Assembly (NCBI GenBank): GCA_029565465.1 | Contig: JAKQOD010000101.1 | Coordinates: forward strand, 1-52,251 | Direction of reading: 5' to 3' | DNA length: 52,251 nucleotides | Source: Deltaproteobacteria bacterium | GTDB lineage: Bacteria > Myxococcota_A > Polyangia > Haliangiales > Haliangiaceae | Part shown: one piece after another, positions 8,819-17,386 of the stretch | Layout: each line of letters opens with the position of its first letter | Numbering within the stretch: the stretch's first letter is position 1 | The notes under the pieces: model-generated | What the model was told of the DNA's origin: nothing | Databases searched by the model: none | What the model saw: the letters and a program-made list of their open reading frames with translations, nothing else | Position numbers and translations under genes: made by a program

Positions 8819-8837
8819 CATGACCTGGCAGGTCATG
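8819..8837. promoter_or_regulatory. perfect palindrome, candidate operator of the XRE/MmyB-type regulator
   Basis: CATGACCT-GGC-AGGTCATG, 8-bp arms and 3-bp centre, in the 84-bp divergent region. It would overlap the -35 region of the regulator, whose -10-like hexamer is 8858-8863, and lies 35 bp from the DUF2834-like ATG. Placement fits autoregulation and control of both genes. Confidence 0.7.
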
Positions 8838-8857
8838 ACTTTCAGCATGACCGACGC

Positions 8858-8863
8858 TACAAT
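8858..8863 (+). promoter_or_regulatory. -10-like TANNNT 5 nt before ATG (8869)
   Basis: TACAAT, 5 nt, then the ATG of the regulator; no Shine-Dalgarno. Leaderless pattern. Confidence 0.55.
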
Positions 8864-8868
8864 CGGGC

Positions 8869-9684
8869 ATGGACGCCTTCCCGTTTCTGCTCAAGCGTTG
8901 GCGCGCGTTGCGTCGACTGACGCAAGAGCAACTGGCGTTCGAAGCGCAGACCTCAACACGCCATTTGAGTTGTTTGGAAAACGGCAAGTCGAATCCAAGT
9001 CGTCCGATGGTATTGAGCTTAGCGCGTGCGCTGGAACTCACCTTGCGTGAACGCAATACGTTACTTGGCAGTGCCGGCTTTGCACCTGAATTTCCAGCCA
9101 GCGAGTTAGCGAGCCCGTTGCTTGCGCCGGTGAATCGCGCGGTCGATCTGTTGTTGGCTCAACAAGAACCCTTTGGTGCTGTGTTGCTCGACCGCGCCTG
9201 GAATGTGTTGCGTGCAAACCGCGGCGCTGGTCATCTTTTGGAAGCATTTCTCGACGGGGAAGGACGCGAACCGCACATCGCAACCAATCTGGTCAGGGCA
9301 ACGCTGCACCCGGCTGGCTTACGGCCGTGGATTGTCAATTGGCCTGCTGTTGCAGCGCTTGCGATGGATCGGCTTGAGCGCGAGTTGGCGCACTTTCCAC
9401 TCGACGCGGAGCGCGCTGCACTGCTTGCCGAAGTCAAAATGTACCCTGATGTTGGGGCGTTACCGAGCGCTGCACCATCGCCCGATGCGTCGATCGCGCA
9501 GGTCCACCTTCGGCGCGGCCAGGCCGACCTGCGCGTTTTTTCGTTACTCTCGACGATTGGCACGCCCCTCGACGTCACGGCGCAGGAGCTGTCCGTCGAG
9601 CTATTCTTTCCTGTCGATGACGCAACGACACAATGGTTTGTTAGCAAGCGCGCGAGCGACGCCGAGGGCAGCTCGAAGGCTTAA
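8869..9684 (+). CDS. XRE-family regulator with MmyB-like ligand domain
   Basis: 271 aa. An N-terminal helix-turn-helix (residues about 7-62: LKRWRALRRLTQEQLAFEA, TSTRHLSCLENGKSNPSRPMVLSLARAL) is followed by a MmyB-like PAS-fold domain with the diagnostic AVLLDRAWNVLRANRGAGHLL and NLVRATLHPAGLRPWIVNWPAVA. MmyB-type regulators bind a hydrophobic ligand through this domain and usually repress a divergent gene. It should bind the palindrome at 8819-8837. The 3' end overlaps the convergent secreted-protein gene by 4 bp. Confidence 0.9.
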   Translation: MDAFPFLLKRWRALRRLTQEQLAFEAQTSTRHLSCLENGKSNPSRPMVLSLARALELTLRERNTLLGSAGFAPEFPASELASPLLAPVNRAVDLLLAQQEPFGAVLLDRAWNVLRANRGAGHLLEAFLDGEGREPHIATNLVRATLHPAGLRPWIVNWPAVAALAMDRLERELAHFPLDAERAALLAEVKMYPDVGALPSAAPSPDASIAQVHLRRGQADLRVFSLLSTIGTPLDVTAQELSVELFFPVDDATTQWFVSKRASDAEGSSKA

Positions 9685-10925
9685 GGTTTGGGCAGTTGGC
9701 GAAAGTTCTTTTTGCCGAAGCAAATTGGCTCCGCCATGTTGCGCAGTTTCGTGCACAGCGCGTCCTTCTGTTTTTGCACGCTTTCAGCTGATAACTGTAA
9801 GCGACCTTTACCAGCGATCGTACCCGCAGGGCTGCCATCAGGCCACGTGAATACACCCCACGCTTCATACGGTGGCTCTTCAACGTCCTGTCGGCCGTGG
9901 CCATATCGTGATGTTAGCGAACCAATTCCGCCTCTATAGGGCGTGGCGACTGTTGGCAAGCTAACGCGCAACGTGACACAGCGCAGGCTTACCTCCGCGG
10001 TGCGAACGCCATCTAGCTCCCGTGGTAGTTGGCCATATTGAAGCAAAGTTGTGTGATGGGAATCGACCCCGCCAACCTGAAGCACCGTTGGCAGTGCGCA
10101 ATACTCTGGATAATCAACGAACGAGCCTTGCGTTGCCCAGCCACCAGGGCTGCAGCGGTCATCGGACGACAAGATATCGGCAAAAGCTTCCACTGCCGCC
10201 TCGTCAGACAACGGAGCCTTGTTAGTATTTTTGCGCCGCTTTGGCGCCGTCGCTGCCGCTGCCGTCGCTGCGGCCTTGCGTTGGCATTCTTCCATACGCA
10301 GCTTTTCCTCTTGCTTGCGTTGTTGCTCTGCTTGTGCCTCGGTTATCACTCCGTTGTGGCTGCAAACCAATGGTTGTCCTTCGGCCGGCAAGGCTGGCAC
10401 TTTGCCGCTTGGCACGATGCCGAGCGTCACGGCAGCGCTGTCAAACAGTGGCGGCGGCAGTGCATCGAGCCCCATCACCGCGAACCCACCTTTCACGGGT
10501 AACATCGGTGCGCCCGCTGTCAACGCGAAGCCCGTGTGATCAGGAAACGTGCGAACTTGAGGTTGGCGCAGCCGGGGCAATACGTCGCGTTTCGCAACAA
10601 ACACCCGAACAATAAGCTGTGGCGTGTAACCACCCAAGCTGTAGCCAGGTATGCACTCGTTGGGGTCACCGACGGTGCGCACTTCAAGCACATCGCCATG
10701 GTCGGCGACAACTTCGAGGCTCATCGTTTGGTCGTTAGGTTGTGGCACGCTAGGCGTTGCACCCGTCGCTGCAGCTTTGGTCGCAAACAACACTTGGTTT
10801 TGTCGAACCACGACTCGTGTCCCTGGCGCCACTGTCTCTGCCGCTCCACGGGCGACTTGCAACATCATTATAGTTACGCTGGCGATGGCCACGGATCGCA
10901 AACTCAATGTTGACATGGGCGTCAT
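9681..10925 (-). CDS. secreted protein, unknown function
   Basis: 414 aa from ATG 10925, which has AAGGT five bases upstream; 10916 and 10946 are alternatives. A signal peptide (MSTLSLRSVAIASVTIMMLQVARGAAE) precedes a mature chain beginning VAPGTRVVVRQNQVLFATKAA, which resembles an SH3-like or envelope-sensing beta domain. The middle holds a charged coiled-coil-like stretch (QAEQQRKQEEKLRMEECQRKAA, then PKRRKNTNKA) and the end is Cys-containing (DRCSPGGW, EYCALPTV, DALCTKLRNMAEPICFGKKNF). No family recognised. The convergent regulator gene overlaps it by 4 bp. Confidence 0.65.
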   Translation of the reverse strand: MTPMSTLSLRSVAIASVTIMMLQVARGAAETVAPGTRVVVRQNQVLFATKAAATGATPSVPQPNDQTMSLEVVADHGDVLEVRTVGDPNECIPGYSLGGYTPQLIVRVFVAKRDVLPRLRQPQVRTFPDHTGFALTAGAPMLPVKGGFAVMGLDALPPPLFDSAAVTLGIVPSGKVPALPAEGQPLVCSHNGVITEAQAEQQRKQEEKLRMEECQRKAAATAAAATAPKRRKNTNKAPLSDEAAVEAFADILSSDDRCSPGGWATQGSFVDYPEYCALPTVLQVGGVDSHHTTLLQYGQLPRELDGVRTAEVSLRCVTLRVSLPTVATPYRGGIGSLTSRYGHGRQDVEEPPYEAWGVFTWPDGSPAGTIAGKGRLQLSAESVQKQKDALCTKLRNMAEPICFGKKNFRQLPKP

Positions 10926-11003
10926 ATAGCACCTTGGCGCCCCCACTTACATGGCCGATCCACAGCACCTCAAGTTACATTTGCGGTTGGCAGGTTGCTC
11001 GCT

Positions 11004-11009
11004 TATGCT
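11004..11009 (+). promoter_or_regulatory. -10-like TANNNT 5 nt before ATG (11015)
   Basis: TATGCT, 5 nt (GAGGG), then ATG. The GAGGG abuts the ATG and is too close to act as a Shine-Dalgarno. Confidence 0.45.
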
Positions 11010-11014
11010 GAGGG

Positions 11015-12103
11015 ATGCCGTCGAGAACGCGAACGATTACTACGCTCTTGTTAGCGCTCGGCGTTGCAGGAACGCTGCCCGCGCAGGCCGAACGAGCACC
11101 GCAGTCGCGGCCTAAGCCGGCCGTTGCAGCTGCGGTCACTGACACCAAGTTGAAGCCGATGGACATCACACCTTACAAGCTCCCCGATGATACGTTTTGG
11201 ACCTCTCCCCAGCGCGGCGCGGATCCGCTAGCTACCGAGCTTGTTGGTCACTATGAAGGCCTCTTGATCGATGCGCCTCGCCGGGTCTTGCTCGACCGGC
11301 GCACCACGTTGCCGGCTGGCGTGTACCAGATTGGCAAGATTCGCGATGTATCATCGCTGCATTTCAAAGACGCCGGGATGGTGGTCGCCATGGATGTGAC
11401 GGCAAACCGCATGATGCTAGCCACCAGCCGGAGCCTTGATCCTGATGAAGATCCGGTGCCACCGTCGGCCAAGCATCCGACGCAAATGCCCGAAGGCAAC
11501 ATGGCATCAACTGAAACGCTTGAGCTACGCAATGCGTTTGGCCTCGCGTGGAAACCTGGCCGCTTATTATTGACTGCAGTATTGCGCAATCAAGTATCAA
11601 ATCGGGTTGCCGTTGAGTTGTGTCAGTCGCCAGCGTGCCCGAGTGTTCCGCCAAGCATCGCAGCCAAAGCCACACCCGTGGTGAGTCCGACACCACTGCC
11701 GAATTATCAACCACTGGCTGACTCGTTGCCTGTGCCAGCGCAGCCCGGGCTGGTTATCGATGGCGCACGCGACCAAGCTAACGATCTTGGGTGGCAGTTG
11801 CGCGGCGCGTTTCGGTTGCGGCCTGCGGCCCATGAATGGGTGAAAGCTGGCGACAAGACCAAGCCGGTTGCAGTCGTTGCCGTTTGGTTGCTGCTGGTTG
11901 GAGCCACCGACGGCAGCGTGCATACCTTGGCATTGCAAGTGCCGAGCTTGAGTCGCAAGGGCGATGTCTGCACCGGCCAATTTAGCATCGAGCTCGGCGG
12001 CATGCCGACAGCGCCGCGCGTCGCGCAGAACTACATTGTCTACGCGTTTTCGGGTGAAAGCATGGCTGGCCCACTCGCAATGACCCGGCGCGTTGCACTT
12101 TAA
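11015..12103 (+). CDS. secreted protein, unknown function
   Basis: 362 aa. Signal peptide MPSRTRTITTLLLALGVAGTLPAQA, then a chain with two halves of similar size: the first (TELVGHYEGLLIDAPRRVLLDRRTTLPAGVYQIGK) and the second (DLGWQLRGAFRLRPAAHEW, AVVAVWLLLVGATDGSVHTLALQ) both look like all-beta modules separated by a Pro-rich linker (about 210-235). Only one Cys pair is evident (LCQSPACPSVPP). I do not recognise a family; location is probably periplasmic or extracellular. The leaderless-type hexamer supports the start. Confidence 0.65.
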   Translation: MPSRTRTITTLLLALGVAGTLPAQAERAPQSRPKPAVAAAVTDTKLKPMDITPYKLPDDTFWTSPQRGADPLATELVGHYEGLLIDAPRRVLLDRRTTLPAGVYQIGKIRDVSSLHFKDAGMVVAMDVTANRMMLATSRSLDPDEDPVPPSAKHPTQMPEGNMASTETLELRNAFGLAWKPGRLLLTAVLRNQVSNRVAVELCQSPACPSVPPSIAAKATPVVSPTPLPNYQPLADSLPVPAQPGLVIDGARDQANDLGWQLRGAFRLRPAAHEWVKAGDKTKPVAVVAVWLLLVGATDGSVHTLALQVPSLSRKGDVCTGQFSIELGGMPTAPRVAQNYIVYAFSGESMAGPLAMTRRVAL

Positions 12104-12136
12104 CTCGGGAACTGGTCACGCTCGTTACGCAACCGG

Positions 12137-12142
12137 TATGAT
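12137..12142 (+). promoter_or_regulatory. -10-like TANNNT 6 nt before ATG (12149)
   Basis: TATGAT, 6 nt (GGCGGC), then ATG; no Shine-Dalgarno. Confidence 0.5.
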
Positions 12143-12148
12143 GGCGGC

Positions 12149-12958
12149 ATGAAACGCAAGATTGATGAGGCAAGCGTGCTGCGGCGTGTGCCCGAAGGCG
12201 CGGTGCTGCCAGCGAAATTTGCAGGGTTTGTGGCGGCGGCGGGCGCGCAAGATCCGAATGTGCACGGCTGGTTTGAGCTGCGTTGGCGAGCACCACAGGA
12301 CTTTGAATTGACCAAAGCTGCGGCAACGACGCTCGTTCCGTTTATGCGGCTTGGCGATGGTGGCGTGGTGGCCTTTTGGTTTGCTACCGCACGTGTCCCG
12401 GCGGTAGTGCACTTTGATTCAGAAGGTGGGCGGCGGGTGGTGGCCGCGAATTTTGATGATTTTTTGCGCCGCTGCGCGCAACACAAAACGAAAGTTGATG
12501 ATCTCGACGAAGCCGATCAGCCAGCGTGGTCGCGCCGTGGCGGAGGGCGGGCATTGCCTTCGCTCACCACGCTGCAAAAACAATTTGGCGTGTGGTGTGC
12601 CGCGCACTCAGCGCTGCAGCCCGCAACGGTTTCAGCGTCGAGCGAACGCTTGCGCAAACAATTGCATGCGGTCGCACGCACGATGATCCGCGACGGGCTG
12701 TCAAAAGTTCATACGCCGCGTAGCTATTGGTCGATGTCCTACGCGTTCAAGCGCACTGCGACGGAAGTCGCCGTTACGTATCTCGACTACGGCAAATACT
12801 ATCCGGTGCCGAGCACGTACACGCTTGCGCCGCTCGTCGGTGCAATGCTTGCACTTTGCAAGAATCGCAAACTGCAGCGCGGTGAATTTGAGATCACCAA
12901 AGACGGCTTGGTTTCCGTCGAGCGTGATCGGCAGTTGCTGCTAGAGCCGGCAACGTAG
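12149..12958 (+). CDS. SUKH/SMI1-KNR4-like protein with a second unknown domain
   Basis: 269 aa, no signal, cytoplasmic. Residues about 8-110 fit the SMI1/KNR4 (SUKH) pattern: PAKFAGFVAAAG early, LVPFMRLGDGGVVAFWF in the core, then VVHFDSEGGRRVVAANFDDFLRRC at the end of the domain. SUKH proteins bind other proteins and often serve as toxin immunity factors or in polymorphic-toxin islands. The C-terminal half (SSERLRKQLHAVARTMIRDG, RSYWSMSYAF, TYLDYGKYYPV) is not recognised. No toxin gene lies next to it, so an immunity role is only a possibility. Start supported by TATGAT 6 nt upstream. Confidence 0.6.
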   Translation: MKRKIDEASVLRRVPEGAVLPAKFAGFVAAAGAQDPNVHGWFELRWRAPQDFELTKAAATTLVPFMRLGDGGVVAFWFATARVPAVVHFDSEGGRRVVAANFDDFLRRCAQHKTKVDDLDEADQPAWSRRGGGRALPSLTTLQKQFGVWCAAHSALQPATVSASSERLRKQLHAVARTMIRDGLSKVHTPRSYWSMSYAFKRTATEVAVTYLDYGKYYPVPSTYTLAPLVGAMLALCKNRKLQRGEFEITKDGLVSVERDRQLLLEPAT

Positions 12959-12971
12959 GCCAGCTCGCTGC

Positions 12972-13406
12972 TTAGACGACTTTGAGAATGCCGAGGCGGT
13001 ACAAAAGCAACAACGTGCCGCAAACCAAACCTGCAATGCCTAGGATGGTTTGGAACGGTGCGAGTTTCTTCGCCATGGATTCGGCTTTTTCTTCAGCTGG
13101 CGAATCGCCTGGGATCCACTTGGCAATCAATGGCATGCCGAAGAAGAAGCCCAACGCGATCGCAACCAAGCACGATCCGTAGAACGCGATTGCGAAGAGT
13201 TTTGCAAACTTGAAGAGCGTGGACATCAAGCTCAGCGTCCGCAGTAGGTTCCAAACCCCCAAGGCCAACAAGCCAACACCGATACCGGCTTGATACGGCA
13301 CCAATTTGTTGAGCAGTTCTTTGGCGTCAGGCTTTTTCGAAATGATAAGGCCCGATGCACCGAGCAAGCCGCCTGCAATCAGTAACAACGCTAGTCCGTA
13401 TTCCAT
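12972..13406 (-). CDS. four-span membrane protein with internal duplication
   Basis: 144 aa. The ATG at 13406 is chosen over the longer frame because GGAG lies five bases upstream. Four hydrophobic spans. The second and fourth are related: KLVPYQAGIGVGLLALGVWNL (about 35-55) and KLAPFQTILGIAGLVCGTLL (about 116-135) share K-L-x-P-[YF]-Q, which suggests a two-fold repeat. A charged cytosolic loop (PGDSPAEEKAESMAKK) separates the halves. The family is not recognised; probably a small inner-membrane protein. It ends 14 bp from the convergent SUKH-like gene. Confidence 0.7.
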   Translation of the reverse strand: MEYGLALLLIAGGLLGASGLIISKKPDAKELLNKLVPYQAGIGVGLLALGVWNLLRTLSLMSTLFKFAKLFAIAFYGSCLVAIALGFFFGMPLIAKWIPGDSPAEEKAESMAKKLAPFQTILGIAGLVCGTLLLLYRLGILKVV

Positions 13407-13607
13407 GATGTCTCCGTCGAGGAAAAAGTGGACGTCAAGGGCAAATGCCGCGGCCGCCGAGCGCAACCGATGGGCGGACTGTTAGCGACGAAAATTTCGC
13501 AAGGAAAACCGCCGCGGCTACGAAAAAGTGAGAGCTTGAGGGAAGGTTTTGCGCCTGCGCCCTGCCTGCGTTGCCTGCAGGCTCCGCCTTTGCCTGTTGA
13601 CCTGGGC

Positions 13608-13613
13608 TACAAT
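13608..13613 (+). promoter_or_regulatory. -10-like TANNNT 6 nt before ATG (13620)
   Basis: TACAAT, 6 nt (AGCGTT), then ATG; no Shine-Dalgarno. Confidence 0.55.
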
Positions 13614-13619
13614 AGCGTT

Positions 13620-15191
13620 ATGAAGTTGGGCCATCTGTTGTTGCCTGGGCTGCTGGTTGGGGGAGCCACCGGCTGTAATCTGTTTTTTTCGGCAAGCGAA
13701 GACCCATCAAAAGACGCAAGACTGGAGCAGGACAGCCCAAATGCTGTGCCAATGAGCCATATCGCTCGGGCCTTTGTGCGTGCGACTCCGACTGCACCAT
13801 TCGTTACAACAACTTGGCAGAATCTTGGTTCAGCAGATGTTGATATCACCATCAACCGTGGCCAAGGTTTTGTGCCGGTGAAGTGGCCGACAGCGGATGG
13901 CTTTATCTTAGAAGTAGATGGCAGTACACCGTATCGGCTGCGCGTCGTGGAACACGCGGACCTTTGGAATCGCGCGCCGCAGACGACCGACTACGATAGC
14001 ACTGAGCCGATGCTGGAACTCAAAGTTGCTGCTGCGCTTGGGCGCGCCGACCAGATCAATGCAGCATCGCAGGTACCGGTGTTGGTAAGTGGCGCTCCGG
14101 TGCCAGTAACCGCAAATGTAAACAATGTATACCTTGCATCAACCGGTATTTGGACGTTTACCCTTGTGACGCCAGTATTGAATGGCGCTGGCTACGAGGC
14201 GCAGCCCGCTCAAAAATGGCAAACGCCTGATACGCAGATGGAAGCCGGCCATCTCGCGCCACCCTTGGGGTTAATCGAAACGAGCAAAGGCGACACCTTG
14301 CTGCTGGAAAAATGGGCAACGGTCCCGGCGGGCACCAACCCAAATACGCCGGCGATGTATCGGATGGAAGGGTTTCAAGCTGTGCAGCCCGTCGATATGC
14401 CGACCGCGCCACCGCCGAGCTTCGGCACTGTGTTTACAGATCCGATGACTATCGAACCCAACTGCATTATCGCAACGTACCCAGCGTACAAGGATGCGCA
14501 GAAGTTGGCGGGCACCACGCCCGTCCAGGCGGTTGCGAGCGAAAGAATTTTCAGTGCATGGAGCATCAATGCGACGCCCGCGCCCGAGATCGGTGGTGAT
14601 GGTGGCTTGGCACTGGTGAACGGCTATACCGAGGACCTTAACGCAGCGCAGATCGCGTTCGGCAACCCACACAAGGGGCATCGCCCGTTGTTAGCGTTGG
14701 CATCGGTGCGTGGCTACAACGATCCCGAGGGCGTCAACAACCTGCTGCTGTTCAATGACTATCGATACTATGATCTGTTGCCAACCTCCGGCACGTGCAT
14801 TCCGCGCACGGTGCCGCCGCTGCCCGCCAGCGTTGAGGAGCCAATCATTGGGACGACTGAAGTGGATGCGAAGGCTGCGTTGACCGTGCGAACGATCAGT
14901 GCAGGCGGCGCGCCGTCGGTGCGGCTTCACTGGACTAGCGCGGCAACGCCAAGCCTGTCGGTCGTTGATGTCTTCCGTCGCGTGAATGTTGACGGTATAG
15001 AACTTGTGCATCGCATCGTGACGCGCAACAGCGAAGTGTCGCTTGATGTTGGTTGGTTTGCCGGAGGCGGCAAGTACATTGCGCGAATCACCCGCTTGGA
15101 AGGCGTAAATACTGGCGGCGACTTTCGCTCAATCAACTACCCGTTTGGCCAAAATGTTCGTTGGACCGCGACATTCAAGATCAATCAGTAG
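13620..15191 (+). CDS. large lipoprotein, unknown function
   Basis: 523 aa from ATG 13620; the frame is open from 13428 but the lipoprotein signal (MKLGHLLLPGLLVGGATGC) begins at 13620, where TACAAT sits 6 nt upstream. The mature chain is Cys-poor and beta-rich, with segments such as FVTTTWQNLGSADVDITINRG and, near the C-terminus, APSVRLHWTSAATPSLSVVDVFRRVNVDGIELVHRIV that resemble fibronectin-like or Ig-like folds. No catalytic motif found. Probably an outer-membrane lipoprotein. Its stop lies 1 bp from the end of the convergent GH13 gene. Confidence 0.7.
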   Translation: MKLGHLLLPGLLVGGATGCNLFFSASEDPSKDARLEQDSPNAVPMSHIARAFVRATPTAPFVTTTWQNLGSADVDITINRGQGFVPVKWPTADGFILEVDGSTPYRLRVVEHADLWNRAPQTTDYDSTEPMLELKVAAALGRADQINAASQVPVLVSGAPVPVTANVNNVYLASTGIWTFTLVTPVLNGAGYEAQPAQKWQTPDTQMEAGHLAPPLGLIETSKGDTLLLEKWATVPAGTNPNTPAMYRMEGFQAVQPVDMPTAPPPSFGTVFTDPMTIEPNCIIATYPAYKDAQKLAGTTPVQAVASERIFSAWSINATPAPEIGGDGGLALVNGYTEDLNAAQIAFGNPHKGHRPLLALASVRGYNDPEGVNNLLLFNDYRYYDLLPTSGTCIPRTVPPLPASVEEPIIGTTEVDAKAALTVRTISAGGAPSVRLHWTSAATPSLSVVDVFRRVNVDGIELVHRIVTRNSEVSLDVGWFAGGGKYIARITRLEGVNTGGDFRSINYPFGQNVRWTATFKINQ

Positions 15192-15192
15192 G

Positions 15193-17088
15193 CTATTGCG
15201 ACAAAATCACTGCGCTGTACGCGCCGACGCCAATCGTGCCATGAAACCCAAGGCCGTCGCGGTTGCCTGCTTGCGCAGTGACGTCGTTGGCCGCGGTACC
15301 GTCGAATCCGGCGTCGTAACGTTTTGACGCTGAGTTGAAACGCACTTTCCAAATGCCGCTGCGTGGCAGCCCGATGTCGTATTGGGTAAACGCGCGGTTG
15401 CTGAAGTTTAGAATCACGATGACGTCGTCGCCAGCGCCGCCTTGCGCCCAACGATGGAAGGCGATCAGTTTGTTTTGGTTGTTCACGTGGAAGACGTTGA
15501 CGTTGTTGCCTTGCAATCCACGGGTACTGCCGCCTGCGTTTTTACGCAGCGCGATCAAGTCGCGGTAGAGCGCTACGATGCCAGCGAATTTGGTGGTTTT
15601 GCTCCAATCAAGCGGAACGTCGTCGCGGAACCAGCCTGATTCAAGAAACTCTTGGCCTTGAAATAGCATTGGAATGCCTGGCGCAGTAAACACCAGTGCC
15701 GCACCGAGGGTAGAGCGCTGCTTCGACGGTGTGCTGGCTGGATTGCCGGGCCAGATCATTTCGGGAATACGTTGTTTGCCGTTGGCAACTTCGTCGTGCG
15801 ACTCAGTATAGATGACGCGTGCCGATGCGCGGCCAGCATAGCGGTTTTCAATCGCGCCCTTGATTGCAAACATGTTGCGGCCAGCGTCGTTTTGTTGGAT
15901 GAGCGTGTCGTCGACGGGATGGAAGAAGCCAGCGTCCCACTGCGATCCAAAACCGGCACCACCAGCGCCCACGTCTTTGACCAACCACTCGTTGCCTTGC
16001 AAATCTTCGGCGATCATAAGCTTGTACGGCTGGAATTTGCGCACCCATTCATTGGCGCGTTGCATGGTGCGCCACCCGTCGGCGTTGTTGCGGCCAGCAG
16101 CGGTGCGGATATTGACGGTGGAATCCCAGCGAAGCCCGTCGGCTCGGTATTCTTCAAGCCACATGCGTGCACTATCAACGATGAAGTCGCGAACTTCTTG
16201 GCGTCCGAAGTCCGGACGTGGGCCCCAGCCGCTTTCGAGCCGATCGTCGGTGTAGAAATAGCTGCCACCAGCGCCGTAACATTGCGAGTCGAAGCACCAC
16301 ATTGGCAGGTCAGTTGGCCCATAGTGGTTGTGCACCACGTCGATGAGCACGCCGATGCCACGCGCGTGCGCTTCGTCGATAAAGCGCTTCATTTCGTCGG
16401 GTGTGCCATACGCACTTTCGGGTGCAAATGGATACGATGCGTTGTAGCCCCACGAGAAATCGCCTGCGAATTCCGACGGTGGCATCAACTCGATCATGTT
16501 GATGCCTAGATTCTTGAGGTAGTCGAGTTTGGCAGTGGCGCTTTGCCACGTGCCCGGCTTGCCACCTGGTTCGTCGGCGAAGGAGCCAAGATGCAGTTCG
16601 TAGACGACGGCACTATTGAAAGTAGGCGTTTGATAGTTGGTCGTTCTCCAAATGTACGCAGCAGAATCGGTAATGACGCTATTGCCGACGGAGTTGGTCA
16701 TGCGCGTTGCGCGTGGATCGGCGCGTTTGACTATGGTTGCGCCGCGATGAATGACGTAACGGTATTCGTCCCCGGCTTTCGCTCCGCGAACATCGCCCGT
16801 GAAAACGCCTCCGGCGCCTTTGGTTAGTTCGTTGGCGCTGTCGTTCCATTGGTTGAATGAACCTGTGACGAATACATGATCCGCGTTGGGAGCCCAGACA
16901 CTAAAGGTTGTGCCGTTAGGGCCGACCTGCGATCCCAAGCGCGAGGCTGGTTCGCCATTCGTCGGGCCAGGCTCGCCAAGATCTTCGTCATCTGGTGCTG
17001 GTGTGCTCGATATCCCGCAACTCGCGGCTGTAGCGAGCGCGGTGGTGAAGAAGGCAACAAGCGGTGTTTGAAATGTTGATCGCATCAT
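15193..17088 (-). CDS. lipoprotein glycoside hydrolase family 13 (branching-enzyme/trehalohydrolase-like)
   Basis: 631 aa from ATG 17088 (17085 also possible). A lipoprotein signal ends ATAASC. A CBM48-like N-terminal module follows (TTFSVWAPNADHVFVTGSFNQW) and then a GH13 barrel. Conserved regions: I DVVHNHYGP; II GLRWDST with nucleophile Asp322; III MIAEDLQG with acid/base Glu361; IV TESHDE with Asp432. The overall pattern (CBM48, ELHLGSF, ELMPPSEFAGDFSWGYN) matches alpha-1,4-glucan branching enzyme or maltooligosyltrehalose trehalohydrolase. Those enzymes are normally cytosolic, so a lipid-anchored exported form is unusual and suggests action on external alpha-glucan. The open frame continues to 17277 but lacks a better start. 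Confidence 0.85.
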   Translation of the reverse strand: MMRSTFQTPLVAFFTTALATAASCGISSTPAPDDEDLGEPGPTNGEPASRLGSQVGPNGTTFSVWAPNADHVFVTGSFNQWNDSANELTKGAGGVFTGDVRGAKAGDEYRYVIHRGATIVKRADPRATRMTNSVGNSVITDSAAYIWRTTNYQTPTFNSAVVYELHLGSFADEPGGKPGTWQSATAKLDYLKNLGINMIELMPPSEFAGDFSWGYNASYPFAPESAYGTPDEMKRFIDEAHARGIGVLIDVVHNHYGPTDLPMWCFDSQCYGAGGSYFYTDDRLESGWGPRPDFGRQEVRDFIVDSARMWLEEYRADGLRWDSTVNIRTAAGRNNADGWRTMQRANEWVRKFQPYKLMIAEDLQGNEWLVKDVGAGGAGFGSQWDAGFFHPVDDTLIQQNDAGRNMFAIKGAIENRYAGRASARVIYTESHDEVANGKQRIPEMIWPGNPASTPSKQRSTLGAALVFTAPGIPMLFQGQEFLESGWFRDDVPLDWSKTTKFAGIVALYRDLIALRKNAGGSTRGLQGNNVNVFHVNNQNKLIAFHRWAQGGAGDDVIVILNFSNRAFTQYDIGLPRSGIWKVRFNSASKRYDAGFDGTAANDVTAQAGNRDGLGFHGTIGVGAYSAVILSQ

Positions 17089-17374
17089 GCCAACACAAAT
17101 TGCAAACAGAAGGCCAAGCTCATCGTTCGCAACACTGCATGCGCTCAAAACCGACCAATTGAATGAATGCGCTGATGCGCAAGGAAACCGCCGTGCGAAG
17201 TTGTCGCGAGTTTTCTCTTGAGTGATGCTCACAGTTTGCAGTTCGTCGACGGTAACGTACAGTTCGCGCACGTGCATCGCACAGCATTGTTACATGCTAG
17301 GCGGCGAACACCCCAACGTGTTGAAAAACGCAACAGTGGTTCATCGCAGCTGGCCCGACGAACGGCGAGCGCGG
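17089..17374. other. intergenic region between GH13 and WD40-like genes
   Basis: About 290 bp in the divergent region. The GH13 frame remains open to 17277, but the residues encoded there do not look like a protein N-terminus. I see no hairpin, repeat or second promoter apart from the hexamer at 17375. Confidence 0.4.
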
Positions 17375-17380
17375 TAGTAT
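17375..17380 (+). promoter_or_regulatory. -10-like TANNNT 6 nt before ATG (17387)
   Basis: TAGTAT, 6 nt (TGCAAA), then ATG; no Shine-Dalgarno. Confidence 0.55.
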
Positions 17381-17386
17381 TGCAAA

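Noticed and set aside
13407..13619. N-terminal extension of the lipoprotein at 13620 back to 13428
   Set aside because: It would bury a good lipoprotein signal and ignore the TACAAT hexamer 6 nt before 13620.
15772..16509. 245-aa open frame antisense to the GH13 gene
   Set aside because: All GH13 catalytic regions lie on the minus strand; this frame has no domain.
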